This document shows, piece by piece, positions 41,037 to 52,754 of a stretch of 64,000 nucleotides of DNA. Source of the DNA: Unio delphinus. Taxonomy: Eukaryota > Mollusca > Bivalvia > Unionida > Unionidae. The stretch is taken from NCBI GenBank assembly GCA_029339505.1, contig JAQISU010000163.1:6123501-6187500 (forward strand). Reading direction: 5' to 3'. The notes beneath the pieces were generated by a model. The model saw only the letters and a list, made by a program, of their open reading frames with translations, did not search any database and was not told where the DNA came from. The position numbers and the translations under genes were made by a program. Within the stretch, counting starts at the first letter, position 1, and each line of letters opens with the position of its first letter.

Positions 41037-43063
41037 TACTGAAGCTCTTTGCTTTTTTCTCTACAAAAAACATCTCTTTTCTTGCAAAATATGTCGCTGA
41101 AACATTGAAAGCTTCGTGAAATTCGTAAAGACAAAAATAAAATCTGAAATAAAAACAATATTTTGACATTAGTGTATCTTAAAAAAGGTTTCATGATAGT
41201 CATCATACTATACGATTGTAATAACCCTTTCTACGAGGGGTGCATCAATATTTTAAAACTAAATGTGCAATATAATTTCAAACCGTCAACTTGGCACATA
41301 ATGTGCTTATTGTAACCGATCAAACTGTTTAGTATTTATTTAAACCAACCTTTTCCCTCTATACTCGATGACATGAACTCTTCCGTGTTTATTAATTTGA
41401 ATCATAACGTCATTTCCGATATTTACAAGTATTTATTTCCATGCTAGCATATGATATCCAAAAAAGAATTGGGCATTATAAGTAACTGCGTTCTGTCTCT
41501 TCCACAACAAAGGCATTCATATTGAAATAAATACGCGAGATCGTGATGACAATGTAATTACAACAAAGAGCACACGCAGTATACTGTCTAGACTATTGTT
41601 TTTCATTATTCAGACAAAGATATGATGAAGTCATCGGAATAAGTAATAAGGTGAAGTAAATCTGTCATGCTATCACGCACTTCATGCAACTTCCCGACTC
41701 GTAGTCAGGTAAAATGTTGTATTTATAGTAATTTGCTGTATAATATAATTGAATAAGGGCCCCTTTATTCACGTTACAAAAACTAAACTCAATGCACACG
41801 TGCATCTTGGCTAAATGAGGCTATAAGTGTACTTATAATATCTTCAGACACATTTCTTTCAGGATTGATCAACTCTAATATCATAAATTAATTAACGGAA
41901 AGAACAAAATCAAAGACGCTTTTGTAAAACATATAAAATAATTCAGTTATAAAAGTTATGCAATGAATATTTAAAAGGAACCTGCCGTATCATGAACTGA
42001 AACCAAATTTATCATTAAGGGTTTTTTTTAAGTCCAAAGAGAATCGAAAGTACAGAATGCCTTTAACACAAAAACACCCTTCCTGGAATGTACTGGTCAG
42101 GGAACAGTTCTGATGTATTACAATGGAATTGTCCAGATCTTTTATGAATAAATACACAGTAGTTCCATTGTAAAGATGCAAACGTTTGTAGTACATTTTG
42201 TCGTGGTCAGAGTGACACGTAACCATTAGGATTGACGTATGGACTAGGCAGGCAATAACTTGGCAGTTGTAATGGTTATCCTCTCTTGTTAGGGCGTGGA
42301 CATACATGAATTGTAAAATACGTAAGTTTGTAGATATTTGATGAACTTATTCGTTTTATATTGATACTTCAATTTACATTGAATTCAGAAAATAAGCGTA
42401 CATTCGTCGGTCTTGGATGTAAATCAAATATGTCGTGTAGGAATTTCACGCATCGTTCTAATAGGCATCGTGAGAATTAATTGACTTGTCTTGAATTTTA
42501 TAATAACCACGTATACTAAAATTGTAATGTAATTTATTCTGAGACAAACAGTGAAGTAAATTATCTGTTTTAAAAGATTTGAATCACGTATGCTGAGAAT
42601 TGGTTGTTCTATCTATGCATGGAAATGTATTTCAGTGAATCACTAGCAAGGAACGTAGTTAGGACAAGTAGAGAATGTCATTAATTCGTTTGTGTAAAAA
42701 AAGTTATGAAATCTTTTCAACCGAGAATTGATAGTATTAGCCTGAAGAACGTGTATCGTCTGACATGGTTGAGATGGTAATTTAATGTCCACATAGGGAT
42801 GTAACGGTTTATCCAATGAGTCTAATTATGTCAAGGTTCTAGTAGGACAGCGGAAAGCAACTGAAAAACACATTAATGAATGATAATATGTTTGAGAGAT
42901 TGTATTAGATTTCGACATGACCATATCTTAACTCTGCTCAGTTAGGATACGTCGACCTGATGCAAAATGAGCGGGACTATTATTCGATCACAGCAGGCAA
43001 AATCTGGACGCTGATTGAGGTTATTTGAATATTTGAATGAACATAGGTCCCTACCTGTACTGC

Positions 43064-43065
<2 letters not shown>
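41037..43065. other. Intergenic, no recognisable feature
   Basis: The longest open frame (105 codons, minus strand, 41990-42307) has no recognised motif. No transposon ends are seen. Confidence 0.45.

Positions 43066-43142
<77 letters not shown>
43066..43142. repeat. (GA)n microsatellite, about 38 units
   Basis: Uninterrupted GA run. Confidence 0.97.
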
Positions 43143-43144
<2 letters not shown>

Positions 43145-43768
43145 CACTTGTTCCTTCAATCTCCTAGTCTTTTCTTCATGTTTGTTTGAAATGTGTCGGA
43201 CCTGTTGGGGCTCAGCTTTGATTTGTATAATTGACCTTACGCTAGATGATAGATCGCTCCGCCTACCAATCATGTGACATGGCAACCTGCTAACCTCCGA
43301 CAAATATGCAGTATTTGTCACAGAAATATGTTTCAGTTTGAGTGATATAGTTATTGAAAATGATTTGTATTATTCATAGAAATGTAAAATTACAAAGTGA
43401 CATAAAGTACACTGCAGTAGACAATATTTATATTTGTAGTTTACGTTCGTATAGTAATAACCTAACTGCATGCTTTCAACAAAAATCATTTGTTGTTTTT
43501 TTATTTGTGTATGTAATGTAATATTATTATGATTGTTTTGCAATAGGTCATCGTCAGAAGAAAATTTGCTCAATAAACTGTCCAGTGAGACATCAGGTTG
43601 TGATTTGTACGCTTCTGATAAATAGTAGCATTTAATTTTAGTTCTATTATGTTTATAAAGGTTTTGTTGGGTATTTCAAGTAGGAAATTCCGAACTGTGT
43701 TTACGACTAAAGGTTTGACACGGCTATTTTCTTCCTCTAGCTGGGTCTTAAGGTATGTACTTACTTCA

Positions 43769-43773
43769 TGTGT
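43769..43773. other. Candidate target-site duplication (TGTGT), left
   Basis: Directly outside the left inverted repeat and matched at 44995-44999. The word is low in complexity, so chance is possible. Confidence 0.6.
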
Positions 43774-43847
43774 AGCAGCAGAAAGGGTAAACAGATCACT
43801 AATTAGTGCGGCCAATCTCCCCTTGACCAATCTAGTTATTTGTGCAG
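43774..43847 (+). repeat. Left terminal inverted repeat
   Basis: Reverse complement of 44921-44994 with about 95% identity, including the shared core ggccaatctccccttgacca. Confidence 0.92.
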
Positions 43848-43980
43848 CCAAAAATTTCTATAGCGGTAACAGGATACCCTGATCAGATCACTGGAGTATC
43901 GGGTGGAAGCAAAATTATAATTACGTTGTCGAGACAACCGGGGTCACACTGTAATAGTTGCTGTCGTCGTCACGGGTATA

Positions 43981-44466
43981 ATGAAATATACAACTATGCC
44001 GAACCGACTTGCGTTGACTGCTACGTTGTCGTGTACTCGGATTGCCATCGCGCAGGGTGTTTTAGATCACCTAGTAAAAAAAATGATCGAACGTGAAATT
44101 GCAGGTGATACCGACTATAACAAATATCTAAATTCATCATTGTATCGAAGATTTGATTACCCCGGGGAATTGTCCAATAAAAATCCCGATATGTTATATA
44201 CTGAACGTCCAGTACACGAATCAGGTCAAGGATGTAAAATTATTTTCAGCGATGATTACATGGATGGCTCATCTTGTCGGATGGGTAAGTCAGAAACAGC
44301 CTGGAAATCAATAAAACAAGATCAATCCGTACCTTATTTGTCATATCGGAAAACATTTAATGAGATAACTAGATCAGACTATACCGGTAATCTTGAGTCA
44401 TATAATGAGATCACCGGAGATATTATCTTCAAACCCGGCGAACATCGAAGAATAATTGATCTTTAA
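43981..44466 (+). CDS. Unrecognised 161-residue ORF inside the TIR element
   Basis: Open from ATG 43981 to the stop at 44464-44466. It is rich in charged and polar residues and has no signal peptide, membrane segment or motif I can place. The first 25 residues are hydrophobic and Thr/Ala-rich. The phrase DDYMDGSSCRMGKSE contains a GK but not a proper P-loop. An open frame of this length in an otherwise decayed, AT-rich unit suggests a real or recently real gene of the parent element. It may include a deletion junction near its end, because ATPase-like sequence starts within about ten codons of its stop in another frame. Confidence 0.4.
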   Translation: MKYTTMPNRLALTATLSCTRIAIAQGVLDHLVKKMIEREIAGDTDYNKYLNSSLYRRFDYPGELSNKNPDMLYTERPVHESGQGCKIIFSDDYMDGSSCRMGKSETAWKSIKQDQSVPYLSYRKTFNEITRSDYTGNLESYNEITGDIIFKPGEHRRIIDL

Positions 44467-44770
44467 AAATTATCCAGCAAGGATATTTTCCCGGGGACGA
44501 CACAAAAATACAGACGGGATATGTGTCACTCAACGGTACACTCAAATTCCAAAGGTGATCAGAGACAATTGTAATATTCTAGCGGTGTTTAACGGGCTTG
44601 ACACTAATACAAGAAACATTTTTCAAACTTGGTGCAACGGGGACATGGACTATGTCAAATTTTAAAATTTCTTTAGTCGTGCTCAGGCAACTCCTCATGG
44701 ATTGATAACGATACATTTATCTGATCCTCAAACGCGATATCGAATAGGATTAGATAGCATATATGGTTAA
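44456..44770 (+). pseudogene. A32-like packaging ATPase, C-terminal fragment
   Basis: The frame from 44456 reads IFSRGRHKNTDGICVTQRY, QIPKVIRDNCNILAVF and NGDMDYVKF. It then meets a TAA at 44663-44665 and continues in the same frame through ATPHGLITIHL and RYRIGLDS to a TAA at 44768-44770. In the FtsK/HerA-type A32 ATPases of Polintons and related viruses this is the region after Walker B. It includes the RGRHKN arginine motif, the sensor Gln in the TQ pair, the PxxIRDNC segment and the RYRxGxD end. The Walker A and B parts are missing. These enzymes translocate DNA into capsids. This fragment cannot. Confidence 0.8.
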
Positions 44771-44920
44771 TTAATCGCAGCCCTGTTTTTGAAACACGAT
44801 CAAATACTCAGCCCGAGACTCTGCCTTTGAAAAGTCCGTAGGATTTTTCCGAAGCTTGTTTTTTTTTTTTTTACCGCAAATTGATAGATTAAAAATAACT
44901 GTTATTTTACTAAAATAAGG

Positions 44921-44994
44921 GCTGACAAATAACTAGATTGGTCAAGGGGAGATTGGCCGCAATAATTAGTGGTCTGTTCACCCTTTCTGCTGCT
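44921..44994 (-). repeat. Right terminal inverted repeat
   Basis: Pairs with 43774-43847. It lies about 150 bp downstream of the ATPase stop, past a T-run at 44859-44873. Confidence 0.92.
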
Positions 44995-44999
44995 TGTGT

Positions 45000-47655
45000 A
45001 TAGTTTAGGTGGGCTTCATTTGAAGTCACCATCACAGCTTTATATCTAAATAAGGATATTGTAATGCAGTGTAGGTAATATAAAGCCAAGTATACATCAA
45101 GTTGGTTAATGGGCGGATAATTGTGAATGTAACAATGTATTGGTACATTTTATGTACGATGTGTATTGGATGTAAAATTGATGAAAATGAATATCAGATT
45201 TAGCCCTTTTACTCTCGAATAATGTTCTTCTCTCTCTCAACCACGCCCTGCACGCACTCTCCCTGCACTTATCCCCTCCTACTGTTGCTCATTATGCTTA
45301 ATTTCCTTGACTTGACTGATAAGATATATTTAGAAAAACTACTGGCTTCGTTTCTTTGTTCTCAAATTGCTTGCTTCCACGTGCTTGATGTAATTGCCTT
45401 GTACTGATTAATAGAGACACAAATTCGTTCATAATAATGCATGCATCGAACTATGGCATCTAGTAACATTAACAATCCACTGTAATTATATAACAGCCAA
45501 TCACGTATGCGTTGTTTGCATAGCATCTGGATGCATAGTATCGTTACGAGCGTGTATGAAACCACACTTACTATCACGACTTCGCAAATGTAAAATCCCT
45601 GACGCGTGGAAGTTTCTATGCGGGCTTAAGAAATTTCCACGTAAATGATCACGTGCAACGAAAATTCTCAGTGAAGAAAGGTGAAGGGAACTAAATGTGT
45701 TCAGGCTGGGGAGCAGCCCAAAGACCGTTCTGATCTTACTCAGGTCTTGATATGTATATGTACTTTTGGTCATGACACTTAATTAGTTGATTGGTTCAGA
45801 AATGTATCAACATTTTCTCAGTCTATTTCGAATTAGTTTACTATAACTTTTCTTTATCACTTTTCCGACTCTCCGCACACAGAATTGCACATAATTTAGA
45901 TTAAGATCCAAATGAGAGTATACCAATTAAGACATACTCTTTGACTATACATTTCTGGGGATTTCAATATTCTGGATAAATTGTAAGATCAATGAAAATA
46001 TGGAAAAAAAAGTTCTCTAAAATGCTAATGTGTTGACAGTTGTCTCATTCTGCCATCACCTACATTAATTGTCTAGAAACAAATAACTACCGGACTTTAC
46101 AAATGAGAATTGATCTTAATAAGGACTACACAGATACATTTCTAATGTGTCTAAACATATTTTTAAAATTATGGGCGTTTGTCAAAAGGTAGTGCATAAA
46201 GGATACATTTCATCGAGTAGGTGAAAACCCAGTCTTTTCACGAATGGCATAGCTACTAGTGAGAATACTTACGTTCTGCACCCACTACATAAAATAAATG
46301 TGTTATTCCCTCGAACAAAGAAATTTTTTATTTTACGTTCAAACAAATAGACGAGTAAGATGTATACTAGACTGAAGTAACTGAGTACTTAATGTATCCG
46401 TGATAATGTCAACGATTTAACTTATGTTTGCTTCGATTTTTGTTTACTTGCTCATAAATTAGCAGTAGTAACGTAATTGTCCTTCCCAGTTCAAGCTAAA
46501 ACAGTGCATAAGAAATGACGTAAACAATAATAGGCAAATTGAGGAATTTGAACATGGTTTATCTACAAACTTATTACTAGACAAGGCAAACATTTAAAAC
46601 TCAAATGTCTATGTTCATATCGTTTCGATGTCTAATGAGGGGACGGCTAGGAAATGTTCCTTGTAATGCGTTCCACATAAATTATCAATATTATTGTTTT
46701 TGTAAAATAACGTCATTAACGGTCTAGCATAAATATAATATAAAAAACAAGTTGTGGCCGTATGTTTGCTGTGCTTAATGTTAACGGCATACAAGCTGTG
46801 TGAGCATCTGTGCGAAATAGCTTTGGAGGTTCGGAATATATATTTTTTGCTTCCGAATAAATCAAAAGATTCCTTCTTCGAGCTTCGAAATTTCGACTGG
46901 ATATATACATGTATCCAAAACACTTATATAAGATACATGTAGACAGACATGATATCATTTTGTTAGGAAAACAATGATTATACATACATTCAGATACACA
47001 CGTATATCCACTTTGATAGATACATGAATATTTTCTGTGGAATATATTCATTTTTCAAAACTCTCAATTATCAGCAATCGTCAGATGTACTGGAAAGTCT
47101 ATATTAAGTGTATTTTGATTTATTAACAGCGTCAGCTAAACGTTTGACCTTAATATCTCCCGTATGCTTAGATAAACACGTTGATAAACTGTTTTCGCTA
47201 GCGCAAGGATATTTGTGATAAGGGGTGAATGGGTCTGGCTGAGCATGGTGGACAAAGGGGATCATGTTACTCATTGAGCTACAGGAACATAGTTTTTAGG
47301 CGTATGAATATAGGGATACGCATTCTTAGCGTCACTTGCGAAAACATTCCTGGAGATACGGGTTGTATATTTATTGATAATAATTTTCGCATTTAATTTT
47401 CTTCCTCTCTTTCGATCCTTTTACTTGTTCCTGTTTCTTTACACTTGTAGTCATCATAATTTTAAGGATTGTTGTCTTGCTCGCACTCTGGAAAAGAGAA
47501 GGTGAGTAGATATTTTTTTTACGTCTAATTTCGGAAAGACAAGGACACACGCACTTATTTTTTTATTGTTGATTCCCTTTGTAAATGGTTAGATCAGTAG
47601 TTGAGGTTCAGGACGGATCTTAGACTAGTTCTGTCTTTCAACATAACGGAAAATT
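45000..47655. other. Intergenic, no recognisable feature
   Basis: Overlapping open frames on both strands (for example 46615-46923 and 46716-47051, minus strand) show no recognised motif. No tandem repeat of note. Confidence 0.5.
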
Positions 47656-47659
47656 GTTC

Positions 47660-48110
47660 AGTATACATGAAGGAGTCGGGGACGGGAGCGCACTATCGAC
47701 AAGTTATTGTTACATGACATGAACAAAATGCACTTAAGAAGCCCAGATATTGTAATTCTACTAATTGGAGATAATGATGTAAACGCCCATACGTCGCCAG
47801 AGGTTACTGGCAATAAGAAGGTCTTATTGGCTACGCTTTTATATAGGAAATATAGTATAGCGTTCTTTGTCAGCCCATGTCTGGATTTCGGCAATGTTAC
47901 ACAAAGTTGGGGTCGCGGGAATACTTAACAATAACAACGAATCAGCCAATACAAACTACAAGGATATGCACTAAACGTAGGAAAAGAGGTCAATGATATT
48001 GTGAGATATGAAGTGTTTCGATAGTCTTTAGGTAGGGGGGAATTTCGCTCAGATGGCAATAATTTGCCCCCTAAAAGGACAATGATACCATGATAAGTCA
48101 ATTCGGGGAG
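47660..48110 (+). pseudogene. Possible SGNH-hydrolase-like remnant
   Basis: A 73-codon frame (47707-47928) reads SPDIVILLIGDNDVNAHTSP and then KKVLLATLLYRKYSIAFFVS. It resembles the block around the catalytic Asn of SGNH/GDSL hydrolases (GxND), as found in some invertebrate retroelement proteins. Downstream, beyond a stop, the words GKEVNDIVRYEV continue the impression. The catalytic Ser and His blocks are not seen. It may be a worn piece of a retroelement. The assignment is weak. Confidence 0.3.
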
Positions 48111-48689
48111 CTCTTCTCAATGCATGTTATAAAATAACGCATAAACATTCAACGACATCATAAATTCGCCAGCTCTCGTCCTGATTTGTTTCTCCTATGA
48201 TTTCATTGTATCTGTCCACAAAAGGGGGATACCAGTAAAATTAGTGATGAGAACATTTTCTGGCGCCTAATCTTTAGAAGCTCTAAGCGCTTTACAACAT
48301 CTACACTGATATGACTACAAAAAAACCACCATGAAATGCGAACAAAATAACAAATTGCTTAAAATATTTAAGGTAGGAAGCATTCTCAGGTCTTGAAGTT
48401 TGTTCTTGCAGTCGAATAAGATGAGTTTTAAGAGCACTCTTGACGTCGATCACTGTATATTTGTGTCTGCAATTCATCCCACGTTGCTGGCCCTGGTTCG
48501 CAAAATAACGGTATCCATATGCCTTCGTTTTCATAGTGTAAATGATGAGTATATGAATGTTAGAAGAGGAGCAGAAGTATCTTCCTGGTGTATACACATG
48601 GGTGAAGCCAGAAAGGTATGTTTGACTGGGGTGCTTGATTCTGGATCGCCAGTGTATCGGGTACAGAGCAGTGGGGAGGTGTGCTCTTA

Positions 48690-49424
48690 TCATGGCATTT
48701 TCAGGATGATCCATGCAGCTGTGTTTAGAACTTTTGTGAAGTTTCTGGAGTAGATATTGAGACGAACCAGCAGAATTGAGTTACAGTAGTCCAGTCTTGA
48801 AAGTACTAATGAAAGCACAAGTGTTTTAGTGGCATAATCTAAAAGACATTTGCAAATAGAGCTGATGTGTCTCAGCTCAAGATATGCAGCCTTGCATATG
48901 TTCATGACATGTTGGTGCAATGTGAGAGTACTGTCAAGCGTAACACTTGGTTTCGTACTGACTGTTAATTTACTGTTGGCGTTGCTGATATTTATTGCTT
49001 GATGTAAAGGTTGTAAATGAGAGACGTTGTGGTGTAGTCAGAAAGGCCTCATATGTATATCATTCATCTGCAGCTTGTTACATTTCGTCGATGATTTCAC
49101 ATCAGAAATGTACCTCTCTGCTGCTTGGATGGTCGCTTTAACTTCAGTTGGGGGGCTAAATTTGTATATTCGGCTGTCATCAGCATACACTTGGTGAGAC
49201 ACGGGATGATCATCTGTGACACTTGCGAGCGGTTGAGTGTATAGCATGAAGGAAACAGTACCAAGAACAGACCATTGTGGAACACCACAACATTGATCAA
49301 TTGGTATGGGGTGTATTCCGTTTGCATATACGATTTGTGTCCTTTTTGCTAAGTAAGACTTGAACCACAGTAAGGCTGTATTGTGAATATCAAATATGTG
49401 CTGGAGACTGAAGTAATATATCAT
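48690..49424 (-). pseudogene. LINE reverse transcriptase core remnant
   Basis: The frame 49424-49038 holds NTALLWFKSYLAKRTQIV, CCGVPQWSVLGTVSF (the usual GVPQGSVLG with Gly to Trp) and HQVYADDSRIYKF (active site YADD at about 49176-49187). The frame 48920-48690 continues with YLELRHISSICKCLLDYATK and LVLSRLDYCNSILL, typical of the CR1 thumb. The two are separated by about 120 bp with stops. Confidence 0.85.
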
Positions 49425-50104
49425 GGTCTATTGTGTCAAATGCTGCAGACAATTCTAGGAGGGCGAGGATTGTGATCGTTCCGCCATCAAAAGCAGAAAT
49501 AAATGTCATTAGCTACTTTCAGAAGAAATGTAGAACGTACATTGCTATAAGGACTATTTGAATTCAGATGAAATATAAGTTGAGTTAGAAGAACTTTATC
49601 TTATATTTTGCTTTTTATATGTACGGGCGATAATAAATTTGGTGGTACTTCTTTAAATCGGTATGGTCGAGTATTGGTCTTTTCAGCAGAGGCTTTACAA
49701 TGGCAGTTTTGAAGAAAAAAATGATGTTAATTACCTGGTTGAAAGAGAGGTATTAATATCATCAGTTAGTGCAGGCAGATTGGGATCTAAGCACTGTTGG
49801 AATTGGATCAAGTTCACATGACTTTGGTACACGCTTAATCACGATTGTCCGTATTAAATCCACATATACAGGTTCAAATGCTGCTAACGGTTAAAGCTGA
49901 AATTCTGTATCGCAACTGTATGGTGAAGACTAGTCAATTGAAACTGTATTTTCAAGCTTATCTCTAATGGTTTGTGTCTTGTCTCAAAATAAATTTTCAA
50001 ACAGGTCCGCAAGGTGTACTGCAGAGAAGGCAGTTGGATGTGGTGTACATTTGTTCCTTTGGGAGGTAAGCACGTTATTAGGCTTGGATGACATTAGTTT
50101 GCTT

Positions 50105-50903
50105 CTATTTATTATACGGAGAGTTTCTCTTACTACTAAATAAAAGCCGAGGGTTAGGGACTGATACGTCTAACTGGCATATAGTGCAGAGGTGATCTAA
50201 TGCATGTTCGTGGGATACAAGAGTGGGCCATAGGATATTATCATCAGGTCTATGAAGAATCCAGTCTAAAATGTGACCCGGTTTGTGAGTGAGCTGTTTA
50301 ACTGCCTGTTTAAGGTTGAAAATGTAAATGGAATGTAGGAGTTTTGATGTGTACGTGTTTCTAGGACAGTCAAAGTGAAAGTTGAAATCTCCAAGAATAA
50401 TGAGTTTCCTACCGATCGAATTTCTATATTCTAAAAGATTATGAGACTGCTCGAAAGAGAGAGAGATCCAGTTAGCTTGTGTTTCTACTAAAGGATGGCG
50501 ATAAATACAGAAAATATGCAATGACCATTGTTCCAGTGTGAATGTCGTTTGGACTAGTTCAAACGACGTGTAGCAGACATTGAAAGTTCTATTGTGCTTA
50601 AGACATTTTATCATCGAATTGTTTGCGATGACGGCTATTCCACCTCCGCAAGAGTGGCGGGGAAACAACGTGATAAGAGTAACCGGTGGGGTTTAGATCC
50701 ACGCACTTGGGCTCATCTCTTGATGATTTTATATACGTTTCTGTCGGAAAGAAGACGTTGATATTATGATCGTTGATAAAAACAAATACTATTTCTGTGC
50801 ACGTTTCTGGCGTTTCTACTGATTGGGCGTTGAATAATTGAATACGCAGTAGTATCTCTTGAATAGTTGATACAATGGTTTGCGAGTTAATATTGATTTG
50901 CAC
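50105..50903 (-). pseudogene. LINE endonuclease domain remnant
   Basis: Two overlapping frames encode the start of the endonuclease (RIQLFNAQSVETPETC and INVFFPTETYIK, with the catalytic Glu in the TET block) and its remainder. The remainder holds CGGGIAVIANNSMI, IILGDFNFHFDCPRN (Asp/Asn pair), LDWILHRPDD and ALDHLCTI (final Asp-His). One frameshift near 50640 separates them. In the parent element this domain nicks the target DNA. Confidence 0.83.
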
Positions 50904-51639
50904 CGCCTTATCTAAATTAACGGCCGGACTTTTAAATTGCTGAGCAGTTTATGACGAGACGAACGGGAGATAACTGGAATTCTTCTCTTTGTTCTACCAG
51001 TCCAGGTCTTGTTCCGGTTTCTTTGCGTTTTGTAAACATTCTTAGTGTCTTCCATTGTGCAGGCACTGGGTCAGGTCCCGTACCTGATCACTGTGGAGTT
51101 GTTCCTGGAAATCCACTATGGGATGCATAATAGGGGTCACTATAAGATGCTGTGTTTAATATTCACCCCCTTAAACATAGTAATGATAATATACCAGGTA
51201 TCCTTGTTCTTATTTATTATTCACAAAGGGTATTATATGGGTAGCGTCCTGGATCATATTCCAATGTCTTGTGTGAACTGCCCACGAAAGGGAAAAAACA
51301 GGCCAGGTCACATACCTGTCCGCCTTTTCTTTTTGCACTTTAGCATTTTCCTCATGACCGGATAACAGGTCTGGTGCATGTCGGACCATCAAAGTATATA
51401 TATATCCGCAATATTACTAAAAACGTTGTGTCACATCCATTATATCCTACCATATGAGCATGCTTAAATGTTTTTAAACAAATCAGGTAAATATACATAC
51501 ATCAGTTTGCCAATGACAATTTGTTCAGGCATAATCCATTTAACAATAACATGCATTGTGCATAGTACACATACAGATTAGTCCAGCTTACTTGTTCTAT
51601 TGCTTTTATGTTCAGTACAGTAATTTCTTTAATTTATCT

Positions 51640-52700
51640 GATCATGGCATCCAAGCGCGCAGCATAAGGAGAGGTTAGGCAGGCTGTAAAGATTGTTCAG
51701 TCCAATGGTTCTCGGATTAGTTTAGATCGATTGAGCTACAACAGCAGCATCCGTCGGTAGCAAAAGATGCAGCAGATACAGTCGACCAAGCAATTATTGA
51801 CCGGATATCGCAGCTGGGTGTACAGCAAATTACACCTGTCATCACAACACAGGCTGAGAGAAAGTTTGACCACATCTTGGAGATGCTACATGGGACAACT
51901 CGTATGCACCAACCTGCCATGTCGTCGCAGCAACGTAAGCAAGGGTCACCTACCATCTTCAGTGTCCAAACAAATAATTATCCAACAGTCCGTCGGGGCA
52001 GCATTAAACAGGCTAAATCAGTTTTGACAGGACTCTCCCATAAGGTTTAGGCATATGACTGCTTTATTAACATACTACTTTTGACACACATCACAACTCT
52101 TATCAATACATCAATCGATATAACTGCCTTGGTATCTGTAATAGTTAAGCAGCAGATTTGGGCGGGAGCATACCTATATTTCCAAACGCTTCTGTCAACA
52201 TCCACATACAATACCTATATATTATAGTTGAGAAGAACATTTCAGATTGCAACTGAATTGAGCCTAGTCCCCATGCCCAATACGTTCCCTCTCTCCATCA
52301 ATCAGTGGTTGGCAGCAAAAAACAGATTTGCTACAATAATATGCATGAAATCCCCCACGTTGAGCACTCTGCTACCTCACCACATGGAATTCGTCATGAA
52401 GTTGTCAGTGCGCAGGGCTCATTGGAAAGATTGTGATGAGCAATCTAGACGCATGATAGAGAAGAGAGACGCAAAGTAGGGTGTCACCCACCTTGAACGT
52501 TATTTGAGATCTGTTCTTGACTGCATGGGTGACAGAACGGCCACCGGCACTGCCACCATATCATCATCATTCGCAAAAGGAGCCTGCTTTAACCACTACA
52601 GGGGGCTGCACTGTTATGCGGGGATAGAATGTCAATACCAGCATAATTGTTCAATTGTTTGGAACCTCATCCGTTTATCAAATGCAAACTATTCATAAGA
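51640..52700 (+). pseudogene. DIRS-like Gag remnant with Cys/His knuckle
   Basis: Several frames. The clearest part is a C/H-rich block at about 52582-52665 (KGACFNHYRGLHCYAGIECQ and then YQHNC) of the CxxxxGxCxxGxxCxxxHxC kind seen in DIRS-type Gag proteins. Upstream, a 52228-52479 frame ends with RRAHWKDCDEQSRRMIEKRD. The part before 52200 is assigned only by position. Confidence 0.65.
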
Positions 52701-52754
52701 CACCCATTAAAGTTATTGCCAAAATATGACTAAAATCAGACTAGATCATTCAAA

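Larger units (their letters stand above)
43774..44994 (+). mobile_element. 1.2-kb TIR element carrying a Polinton-type ATPase fragment
   Basis: The terminal inverted repeats are 43774-43847 and 44921-44994. They are about 74 bp, start agcagcagaaagggt, and differ at three bases and one indel. TGTGT flanks both ends (43769-43773 and 44995-44999). If one A was lost at the left junction, the duplication would be 6 bp (TGTGTA), the size usual for Polintons. The interior holds a 161-codon ORF followed by the C-terminal part of an A32-like packaging ATPase. I infer an internally deleted derivative of a Polinton/Maverick-like element. Full Polintons are 15-20 kb, so everything but these pieces is gone. 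Confidence 0.78.
48250..50905 (-). mobile_element. Degenerate CR1-like LINE
   Basis: On the minus strand this runs from an apurinic-endonuclease-type N-terminus (50905) to a 3' end near 48250. The end of the coding part is CSSSNIHIL, TKAYGYRYF and KSALKTHLIR, followed by a 3' region with tgtaaagcgcttagagcttc, a sequence typical of CR1-group tails. The parts are in the correct order but in several frames, so the copy is dead. It is the only near-complete LINE coding region in the window. Confidence 0.85.

Noticed and set aside
41990..42307. 105-codon minus-strand ORF
   Set aside because: No recognised motif or clear splice context. Length is within chance expectation for a 64-kb AT-rich window.
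43842..44000. Walker A motif upstream of the ATPase fragment (GVSGGSK)
   Set aside because: Spacing does not fit GxxxxGK[ST] and the frame is not continuous with the ATPase piece. Treated as chance or beyond recognition.
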